Source: Crossiella sp. S99.2
Lineage (GTDB): Bacteria > Actinomycetota > Actinomycetes > Mycobacteriales > Pseudonocardiaceae
Reading direction: 5' to 3'
Length of the DNA: 44,737 nucleotides
NCBI RefSeq assembly: GCF_023094165.1
Contig: NZ_JALMDK010000027.1
Span: 17,312-62,048, forward strand
A program made the position numbers and the translations under genes. Shown here in pieces: positions 38,315 through 44,737 of the stretch (position 1 is the first letter of the stretch; each line of letters begins with the position of its first letter). The notes beneath the pieces are model-generated. The model worked only from the letters and a program-made list of their open reading frames with translations. It was not told the DNA's origin and ran no database searches.

Positions 38315-41300
38315 ATGACTACGTGGTGGTGGGGTGGCAGCGTGTTCGCTGTGCCTGACGCCACCCGCCGCACCCGCCCCGAGGTCCAGCTGGACCCGAG
38401 CTGGTGGGCGCCCGCCCTCGCCCTGCACGAGCGGGCCGAGCACGGCGTGCCGACGGGCGCAGGCGACCGGCCCAAGCACTGGGACCAGGACGGACTGGAC
38501 GCCGCGTTCGCGCTCCGGCTGGCCGAGCTGAACCTCACCCCGGCAGCGGCCCAGGCCCTGCGCACCGAACCCGCCGCCGAGCTGGCCGCGCGGATCCGCA
38601 AGCCGGACTGGGCGGCCTCCGCCGAGACCGCGGTGCGGATCGCGGCCTCGCTCACCGGGTCCTCGGCCGAGGGCCTGGACTGGCGGGACGCGCTGGCCCG
38701 GCCGCTGCGCCCGTTCGTGCTCGACGCCGCGGACCAGGTGGCCGCGGGCGCCGCCACGCTGCCCACCAGCGCCCTGGACCTGACCGGCGTCGCGGACAGC
38801 TTCAGCCGCACGCTGTCCCGCCGCCTGCTCTCCATCGCCGCCCGCACCCTGGTCGGCGAGCTGCACCGGCACCGCACCACCGGGCGGCTGCGCGGCCCGG
38901 ACGGCCGGGCCCGGTTCACCGACTTCGCGCACCAGCTCACCGACGCCACCGGGCTGGCCGAGCTGATCACCGACTACCCGGTGCTGGCCCGGCTGCTCGC
39001 CCAGACCAGCGCGAACGCCGCCGAGGCCACCGTGGAACTGCTCGCCCGGCTCAGCGCCGACCACGCCGAACTGGTCGCGACTCTCTTCCAGGGCACCGAT
39101 CCGGGTCCGCTGGTGGAGATCGAGGCGGGCAAGGGCGATCCGCACCGCGGCGGGCGCTCGGCCACCCTGCTGCGCTTCGCCGACCGGCGGCGACTGGTCT
39201 ACAAACCGCGGGACCTGGGCGCGCACCTGCTGCTCGGCCGGCTGCTGGACTGGACCGAGAGCCACCTGCCCGGCCTCGGCCTGCGCGCCGCGCCCACCCT
39301 GGCCAAGGACGGCTACGGCTGGTCCGCCTACCTGCCCGGCGCGCCGGTGCACAGCCACGCCGAGGCGGCCGAGTTCTACCGCAAACAGGGTGCGCTGCTG
39401 GCCCTGCTGCACGCGGTGCAGGCCACCGACATCCACTGCGAGAACCTGATCGCCGACGGCGACACCCCGGTGCTGGTCGACCTGGAGACCCTGTTCCACC
39501 CCGACCTCACCGGCGCCCCCGGCACCGGCGATCCGGCCGCGGACGCGCTCACCGCCTCGGTGCACCGGACCGCGTTGCTGCCGCTGATCGTGGTCGGCGA
39601 ACAGGGCGCGCTGGACATGTCCGGGCTCGGCGGCGACGGCGGCCGCACCGCCCCGGGCAGCGTGGTGGACTGGGCCGAACCGGGCACCGACTCGATGCGC
39701 CTGGTCCGCGCCGCCACAACCTTCGACGGCGCCCGCAACCGCCCCGTCCTGGACGGCCGCGCGATCGACCCCGGCGAGCACGAAACCGCGCTGCTGGACG
39801 GATTCCGGCTGGTCTACGACGTGATCAGCGCGCACCCGGACGAGCTGGCCGCGCTCGCCGAATCCGCCGCCGACCTGCCGCTGCGCGTGGTCACCCGCCC
39901 CACCTGGACCTACTCCACCCTGCTGGACGAGACCACCCACCCCAGCCTGCTGCGCGACGCCCTGGACCGGGACCGCGCGCTGTCCGTGCTGTGGTCCGGC
40001 CGCTCGCACCCGGTGCTGGCCCAGCTGCTGCCGCACGAGCTGGCCGACCTGTGGGCGGGGGACGTGCCGCTGTTCACCAGCGCCCCCGGCGGCGGCGAGA
40101 TCCGCACCGCGGCGGGCAAACCGCTCAGCGTGCCGCTGGGGCGGACCGGACTGGCCGCCGCACTGGCCGCGATCGGCCGCTTCGGCGAGGTGGACCGGCA
40201 GGACCAGGAGTGGATCATCTCCGCCGCGCTGGCCACCCGGCAGCCCGCGGGCGATCACCAGGACGCGGCCCCGCTGCCCGGCCCGCGCACCGGCAGCGCG
40301 GCCGAACCGGACCGGCTGCTCGCCGCCGCCTCCGCGGTGGCCGACCAGATCGTGGCCCGCGGCATCCCCGGCGGCGACCGGGTCAACTGGCTCGGCCTGG
40401 AACTCGTGGACGACCGGCAGTGGCTGGTGCTGCCGATGGGCGCCGGCCTGGCCACCGGGCACATCGGGGTGGCGCTGTTCCTGGCCCAGCTCGCCGGGGC
40501 CACCGGCGTGACCCGCTACGCCGACACCGCCCGCCGGGCCCTGCGCGGGGTGCCCGAACTGCTCGCCGCGCTGGAGCGCTCGCCCCGGCTGCGGGACGCG
40601 GTCGGCTGCGGCGGCGCCCAGGGCCTGGGCGGCATCGCCTACGGCCTGGCCCGCCTGTCCGTGCTGCTGGCCGAGGACACCCTGCGCGTCAACGCCGAGA
40701 CCGCGGTCCGGCTGGCCGGAGCCGCCGCCACCGCGGGCGCGGACCCGAGCTGGGCCACCGGGACCGCGGGCTGCCTGACCGCGATGCGCGCCGTGCACAC
40801 GATCACCGGACTGCCCGCCGCGCGGGCCCTGGCCGACGGCTGCGTCGCACACCTCGCGCACTGCCTGGACCAGGACCTGGCACTGCCCGGCGGATTCGCC
40901 AACGGTTTCGCCGGACTGGCCTGGGCGCTGGCCCAGGACGGCCGGCGTCCTGACCTCGCGGCCGAGGCCACGCGCCGGTCCTCGGCCGCGGGGCCCGGCT
41001 GGTGCGCCGGCGCCGCCGGGCTTGCCCTGGCCACCGGCGACCTCGGCGACCTCGCCGACCACCCCGTCCTGCGCGACCTCAGCCTCTGCCACGGCGAGCT
41101 GGGCGTGCAGGAAGTGCTGACTGTGCTGGACGGCCCACCGGCCGCCCGCCGACGCCGCGCCGGACAGGTGCTCGACGCCCTGCACCGGCTCGGCCCGACC
41201 TGCGGCGCACCCGCCGGTGTGCCCACCCCCGGCCTGCTCAACGGGCTCGCCGGGATCGGCTACGGCCTGCTCCGCCTCGCCTGCCCCGAACAGGTCCCCT

Positions 41301-41323
41301 CGGTCCTGTTGCTGCACAGCTGA
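38315..41323 (+). CDS. lanM: Class II lanthipeptide synthetase LanM
   Basis: A 1002-residue two-domain enzyme. The N-terminal dehydratase (about 1-640) has kinase-like parts (RLVYKPRDL, TDIHCENLIADGD, VLVDLETLF) that phosphorylate and eliminate Ser/Thr. The C-terminal cyclase (about 680-1002) keeps all three zinc ligands, Cys897 (WCAGAAG), Cys925 and His926 (LCHGELG). It should therefore make lanthionine rings. The start is uncertain: ATG 38315 has no ribosome site, and GTGs at 38342 and 38351 are alternatives after a G-rich stretch; LDPSWWAPALALHERA marks the secure beginning. The substrate is probably the peptide encoded just downstream. Confidence 0.95.
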   Translation: MTTWWWGGSVFAVPDATRRTRPEVQLDPSWWAPALALHERAEHGVPTGAGDRPKHWDQDGLDAAFALRLAELNLTPAAAQALRTEPAAELAARIRKPDWAASAETAVRIAASLTGSSAEGLDWRDALARPLRPFVLDAADQVAAGAATLPTSALDLTGVADSFSRTLSRRLLSIAARTLVGELHRHRTTGRLRGPDGRARFTDFAHQLTDATGLAELITDYPVLARLLAQTSANAAEATVELLARLSADHAELVATLFQGTDPGPLVEIEAGKGDPHRGGRSATLLRFADRRRLVYKPRDLGAHLLLGRLLDWTESHLPGLGLRAAPTLAKDGYGWSAYLPGAPVHSHAEAAEFYRKQGALLALLHAVQATDIHCENLIADGDTPVLVDLETLFHPDLTGAPGTGDPAADALTASVHRTALLPLIVVGEQGALDMSGLGGDGGRTAPGSVVDWAEPGTDSMRLVRAATTFDGARNRPVLDGRAIDPGEHETALLDGFRLVYDVISAHPDELAALAESAADLPLRVVTRPTWTYSTLLDETTHPSLLRDALDRDRALSVLWSGRSHPVLAQLLPHELADLWAGDVPLFTSAPGGGEIRTAAGKPLSVPLGRTGLAAALAAIGRFGEVDRQDQEWIISAALATRQPAGDHQDAAPLPGPRTGSAAEPDRLLAAASAVADQIVARGIPGGDRVNWLGLELVDDRQWLVLPMGAGLATGHIGVALFLAQLAGATGVTRYADTARRALRGVPELLAALERSPRLRDAVGCGGAQGLGGIAYGLARLSVLLAEDTLRVNAETAVRLAGAAATAGADPSWATGTAGCLTAMRAVHTITGLPAARALADGCVAHLAHCLDQDLALPGGFANGFAGLAWALAQDGRRPDLAAEATRRSSAAGPGWCAGAAGLALATGDLGDLADHPVLRDLSLCHGELGVQEVLTVLDGPPAARRRRAGQVLDALHRLGPTCGAPAGVPTPGLLNGLAGIGYGLLRLACPEQVPSVLLLHS

Positions 41324-41365
41324 TCCGACCCCCCAGCAGATTCCCCGATGACAGGAGAAACTCCC

Positions 41366-41593
41366 TTGTCGAAGCACATCCAGACCCCCGAGCTGCACGA
41401 CTTCACCGAGCCGGTCGGCGCCCTGCGGCTGCTGCCCGAACTGAACTTCGGCGCCCGCGCGGTCGCGCTGACCCGGCTCGCGCTGCCGGTGGGCCTGCTC
41501 GCCGTCGGCTTCTTCGGCAGCGCCGCGGGCGCGCCGGTGGACGAGAGCACCGCGGCCGGCATCACCACCTGCTGCCCGCCAGTCACCCTCTGA
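41366..41593 (+). CDS. lanA: Lanthipeptide precursor peptide (candidate LanA)
   Basis: A 75-residue peptide starting at TTG 41366, eight bases after AGGAGA; an in-frame ATG at 41348 (81 residues) overlaps that site and is less likely. The leader contains LSKHIQTPELHDFTEP and then an unusual hydrophobic stretch (LALPVGLLAVGFFGSAAG). The C-terminus, STAAGITTCCPPVTL, offers five Ser/Thr and two adjacent cysteines for ring formation. Likely leader ends are after GSAAGA or AAG. It lies 42 bases after lanM and before a strong terminator. I do not know a described lanthipeptide with this core; the call rests on position, size and the Ser/Thr/Cys pattern. Confidence 0.8.
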   Translation: MSKHIQTPELHDFTEPVGALRLLPELNFGARAVALTRLALPVGLLAVGFFGSAAGAPVDESTAAGITTCCPPVTL

Positions 41594-41616
41594 TCCCAGC
41601 TCTGCCCAAGCGGGCA

Positions 41617-41660
41617 GCCGAAAGGCCAGTCGGGTCACGGGACCTGACTGGCCTTTCGGC
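41617..41660 (+). terminator. Strong hairpin terminator after the precursor gene
   Basis: Arms of 19 bp (one G-T pair) around a 6-base loop; GCCGAAAGGCCAGTC pairs with GACTGGCCTTTCGGC. It closes the lanthipeptide transcript 24 bases after the stop and separates it from the AAA-LuxR gene. It could also work on the other strand. Confidence 0.85.
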
Positions 41661-41666
41661 AGCGGC

Positions 41667-41672
41667 TAATGT
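41667..41672 (+). promoter_or_regulatory. -10 element for the AAA-LuxR gene (leaderless)
   Basis: TAATGT ends seven bases before the GTG at 41680; there is no ribosome site. The matching -35 would fall within the terminator arm. Confidence 0.5.
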
Positions 41673-41679
41673 CCGCTGA

Positions 41680-44571
41680 GTGCGGCACCGTTCGTCGATC
41701 CTGATCGGTCGGGACACCGAGCTACAGGCCGTGATGGCCGTCCTCGCGGCGGCCCGCGCCGGACGCGGCGGCGCGGTCTTCCTGGTGGGCGAGAGCGGGA
41801 TGGGCAAGTCCCGGCTGGCCGCCGCGATCGCCGAATCGGCCTACTCCGCCGGGATGAGCCTGATGCGCGGACGGGCCAGCGCGATCGACCCGATGGCCCC
41901 GTTCCGCCCGCTCACCGAGGCGCTGCTCTCGCTGCTGCGGTCCGAGGACGTGCAACCGGCCGCGCTCGGCCCCTACGGCCCGGTGCTCGGCCGCCTGCTG
42001 CCCGGCTGGGGCGACGGCGGCAGCCGGGAGGGCGATTCGCTGGTCATCCTGGCCGAGGCGGTGCTGCGGCTGACCGGGCTGGTCGGCAAGGACCGCGGCT
42101 GCCTGCTGGCCCTGGACGACCTGCAGCACGCGGACGCGGAAACCCTCGCCGTGCTGGAGTACCTGATCGACAACCTGGACCTGCAGCCCACCCTGCTGCT
42201 CGGCGCGATCCGGGACGAGCCCTGCGCGGCGCTGCGGATCGCCCGCGCCGCCGCCCAGCGCGGTCAGTGCGTGCTGATCGAGCTGAACCAGCTGGACCGG
42301 GCCGGACTCGCCGCGCTGGCCGCCGCCTGCCTGGACGTGGCCGCGGTGCCGCCGGCCATCACCGACCTGCTGTGGGCGGGCAGCGGCGGCAACCCGTTCA
42401 TGATCGAGGAACTGGTGGCCAGCATGGCCGAGGGCGGCCTGATCACCGCCGCCGGCGGCGTGGTCAGCATCGCCGAGGAACTGCCCGCCACCCTGCCCAC
42501 CACCGTCTCCCGGGCACTGGCCCAGCGGGTGGAGGCGCTCAGCCCGCAGGCCCGCGACCTGCTCACCGTGGCCGCTGTGCTCGGCCAGCGCTTCCCGCTC
42601 ACCGTGGTGCAACGGGTCACCGGCCTGTCCGACCGGGAACTGCTCAGCCTGCTGCACGGCGACCTGGCCGCCCAGCTGGTCGCGCCGGATGAGACCACCG
42701 CGGACTGGTACGCCTTCCACCACCAGCTCAGCCGCGAGGCCGTGCTGGCCCAGATCGACAAGTCCACCAGGGCCGAACTGGCCGCCACGCTGGCCGACGC
42801 GGTCGAGCAGGTGCACCCCGGCCTACCCGAGGCCTGGTGCCAGGTCGCCGCCACCCTGCGCCGCGCCGCCGGTCAGCACGGCGCGGCCGGCCGCCTCTAC
42901 ACCGAGGTCGGCAAACGGGCCCTCGCCCAGGGCGCGGCCGGTTCCGCGGTGGCGCTGCTGGACCAGGCGTGGGAACTGCTCCGGCACGACGAGGCCGCCA
43001 GCCGGGCCAACGCCCTGGAACTGCTCGTGCACGCACTGGCCGAGGCCGGCGAGGTGGAGCGCGCGCTGGACTCGGTGGCCATCCTGGACCAGGTCGGCGG
43101 CCTGGACCCGCGCCGCCGCGCGCACCTGCACACCCGGCTGGGCTGGGCCGCCGCGGTGGCCGGGCGCTCCGCGGACGGGATCGTGCAGGTCGAGGCGGCC
43201 CGCGCGCTGCTCGGCCCGGACCCGGCCGCCGAGGACACCGCGCCGATCGACGTGGTCGCCGCGCACCTGGCCCTGGACATCCCCGGCCCCAGCCAGCTCG
43301 CCACCGCCGAACGACTGGCCCGGCAGGCCGCCGAGGTGGCCGAGACGGTGCCGCTGCCGGTGGTGGCCTGCCAGGCCTGGCAGTTGCTCGGCGCGATCAC
43401 CCGGCACCGCGACCCGGAGGAGGCCACCGCCTGCCTGGAACGGGCCCGCTCGGTCGCGGTCCGGCACCAGCTGCCGATCTGGGAGATCCACGCGCTGATC
43501 CGGCTCGGCAACGACGATGCGCTGCGCACCGGCGCGCTGGACCGCCTCGAACACACCCGCGAACTGGCCTCGGCCGCCGGCGCGATCACCGCCCGCTACC
43601 AGGCCGAGGCGAGCATCGCGCTGCACTCCATCCTGCGCGGCGAGTTCGACACCGCGCAGACCCTCATCGACGGCGTGCTGCCCGCCACCACCCGGCTGAA
43701 ACTCCTGGAGACCACCCAGTACGTGCTGCTGCTGCGCGCGGTGCTGGCCGGACACCTGGGCCGTCGTCGCGAACTGGAGGAGGCGCTGGCCGAGTTCCGC
43801 GCCTGGCACGGCGACCCGGCCCTGCACGCCCCCCGCATCCACGGCCTGGCAGGCAGTTTCTGCGCGCTGCTGGAAGAAGACCGGCCCCGCGCGCTGACCG
43901 AACTCGCCCGCGCTCTCGACGGCGAGGACGGCGAAAGCTCGGTCTTCCACCTCTCCGGCCGGCACGGCCTGCACCTGCTGCTCACCGTGCTGTGCGGCCA
44001 CACCGGCCGCGCCGCCTACGAGGAACTCGCCGCCAACCCGGCGGGCGGCCTGCGCTGGGACCGCCAGTTCGCCAGCTTCGCCAGGGCCGTCCTGCTCGGC
44101 CGGGAAGGCCGCGGCGAGGAAGCGACCGAGGCGGTCTTCGAGGCCCTGCGAGTCGGCCAGCCGTACGAGATGAGCAGGCACCTGGGCCTGCGCCTGGTCG
44201 GCGAGGAGGCGCTCCGCGCGGGCTGGGGCGAGCCAGTGGACTGGCTGCGCACCGCGGAGGGCTACTTCCACCGGTTGGAGGGCTCCTCGGTGGCCGGCGC
44301 CTGCCGGGCCCTGCTGCGCAAGGCGGGCGTGCGGGTCTCCCAGCACCGCGAGGGCGCCGGCGGCATCCCACCCGGCCTGCGCTCGGTCGGCGTCACCGTC
44401 CGCGAGTTCGAGGTGCTCCGCCTACTGGTCGGCCGCCTGGGCAACCGCGAAATCGCCGAACGCCTGCACCTGTCCCCCCGCACGGTGGAACGCCACGTCT
44501 CCAACCTGATCACCAAAACCGGCCTGCCCAACCGCATCGCCCTCAGCGAATACGCCGCCGACCTCGACTGA
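41680..44571 (+). CDS. Large AAA-LuxR (LAL) transcriptional regulator
   Basis: A 963-residue regulator. Walker A is GESGMGKS (37-44), Walker B is LLALDDLQHAD (about 143-152), followed by an NB-ARC-like helical part, a long TPR-like repeat region (about 400-870) and a C-terminal LuxR helix-turn-helix (VTVREFEVLRLLVGRLGNRE, LSPRTVERHVSNL). LAL proteins activate secondary-metabolism genes or sugar operons in an ATP- and ligand-dependent way. It is the nearest intact regulator to lanM/lanA and may have taken over from the broken TrmB-like gene; this is inferred from position. The mRNA is probably leaderless. Confidence 0.92.
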   Translation: MRHRSSILIGRDTELQAVMAVLAAARAGRGGAVFLVGESGMGKSRLAAAIAESAYSAGMSLMRGRASAIDPMAPFRPLTEALLSLLRSEDVQPAALGPYGPVLGRLLPGWGDGGSREGDSLVILAEAVLRLTGLVGKDRGCLLALDDLQHADAETLAVLEYLIDNLDLQPTLLLGAIRDEPCAALRIARAAAQRGQCVLIELNQLDRAGLAALAAACLDVAAVPPAITDLLWAGSGGNPFMIEELVASMAEGGLITAAGGVVSIAEELPATLPTTVSRALAQRVEALSPQARDLLTVAAVLGQRFPLTVVQRVTGLSDRELLSLLHGDLAAQLVAPDETTADWYAFHHQLSREAVLAQIDKSTRAELAATLADAVEQVHPGLPEAWCQVAATLRRAAGQHGAAGRLYTEVGKRALAQGAAGSAVALLDQAWELLRHDEAASRANALELLVHALAEAGEVERALDSVAILDQVGGLDPRRRAHLHTRLGWAAAVAGRSADGIVQVEAARALLGPDPAAEDTAPIDVVAAHLALDIPGPSQLATAERLARQAAEVAETVPLPVVACQAWQLLGAITRHRDPEEATACLERARSVAVRHQLPIWEIHALIRLGNDDALRTGALDRLEHTRELASAAGAITARYQAEASIALHSILRGEFDTAQTLIDGVLPATTRLKLLETTQYVLLLRAVLAGHLGRRRELEEALAEFRAWHGDPALHAPRIHGLAGSFCALLEEDRPRALTELARALDGEDGESSVFHLSGRHGLHLLLTVLCGHTGRAAYEELAANPAGGLRWDRQFASFARAVLLGREGRGEEATEAVFEALRVGQPYEMSRHLGLRLVGEEALRAGWGEPVDWLRTAEGYFHRLEGSSVAGACRALLRKAGVRVSQHREGAGGIPPGLRSVGVTVREFEVLRLLVGRLGNREIAERLHLSPRTVERHVSNLITKTGLPNRIALSEYAADLD

Positions 44572-44589
44572 CCGCCGTCGCCATCCGCC

Positions 44590-44665
44590 CACTTGGCCAC
44601 ACTGGTACGCCCACTTCGGCCAAGCCGGCGTACGAGTTTGGCCAACTGGGCGTACGAGTTGGCGG
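44590..44665. repeat. GGCCAA-GTAC repeat units, cluster 3
   Basis: Three and a half units of about 20-24 bases: CTTGGCCACACTGGTACG, TTCGGCCAAGCCGGCGTACG, TTTGGCCAACTGGGCGTACG and the start of a fourth (AGTTGGC). Same pattern as at 28931..28989 and 32325..32362. The cluster lies just after the AAA-LuxR gene. The remaining 72 bases to the window end hold no gene I can support. Confidence 0.65.
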
Positions 44666-44737
44666 TTTCTAGTGGTGGTTGCATCGTGGTGGGCTAGCGA
44701 TGCTTGGTGAGCAGGGTGTGCATGCGTTGGGCTGGAC

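Noticed and set aside
41348..41593. ATG at 41348 as the precursor start
   Set aside because: The AGGAGA ribosome site lies inside that longer frame and is correctly spaced for the TTG at 41366, while nothing suitable precedes 41348. It is kept only as an alternative.
1..44737. tRNA, rRNA, insertion sequences or phage integration sites
   Set aside because: I found no cloverleaf-like sequence, transposase or integrase gene, or terminal inverted repeats with target duplications.

Overview
The window is very GC-rich, uses GTG and TTG starts freely, and packs genes in overlapping pairs. Its gene content (EspR-like XRE/ImmA/membrane trio, LAxTG wall proteins, Pls-type synthetase, LanM lanthipeptide synthetase, large AAA-LuxR regulator) points to an actinobacterium, most likely of the Pseudonocardiales. 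This placement is inferred from gene content and codon bias; no rRNA or tRNA gene is visible.

Layout. 1-1624 (minus) is a tandem set of small, mostly secreted two-cysteine proteins of unknown function, cut by the window edge, with a 78-bp identical repeat at two of their starts. 1806-3952 (plus) is an XRE regulator, an ImmA/IrrE-type metallopeptidase-like protein and a membrane protein, followed by the biotin transporter bioY and a MazEF-like toxin-antitoxin pair. 5324-17459 is largely housekeeping: GH3 glycosidase, DinG-like helicase, a secreted protein, a NUDIX hydrolase, a Schlafen/AlbA-type regulator with four GCATGC repeats in front, a GNAT acetyltransferase, a Pth2-type hydrolase, serB and ctaD. 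17614-23592 is a cell-envelope block: His-rich DUF6153 and DUF305 proteins, signal peptidase I, two LAxTG wall-anchored paralogs, an ECF sigma factor with a membrane partner, and an L,D-transpeptidase.

23707-29836 is the first standout. A complete Pls/PosA-type single-module synthetase (adenylation, carrier, and a membrane region with three tandem C-terminal domains) overlaps an M1 zinc aminopeptidase and is followed by a Tat-exported poly-gamma-glutamate-hydrolase-like protein. By analogy to the known epsilon-poly-lysine synthetase/degrading-enzyme pairing, and from a lysine-like specificity code read by eye, this looks like a locus making and trimming a cationic isopeptide polymer.

29859-37393 holds a VOC protein, a response regulator/histidine kinase pair with a membrane protein, a DUF2306 protein, and a FIST-sensor/diguanylate cyclase operon. 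37710-44571 is the second standout: a small class II lanthipeptide locus with a frameshifted TrmB/LuxR-like regulator, a full LanM, a precursor with an unusual hydrophobic leader and a TTCCPPVTL end, a strong terminator, and a large AAA-LuxR regulator. No transporter or leader protease is seen before the window ends.

Two dispersed sequence families run through the window: a GTCCACTGTGGAC palindrome and short GGCCAA-GTAC repeat units. Several genes appear to be leaderless.
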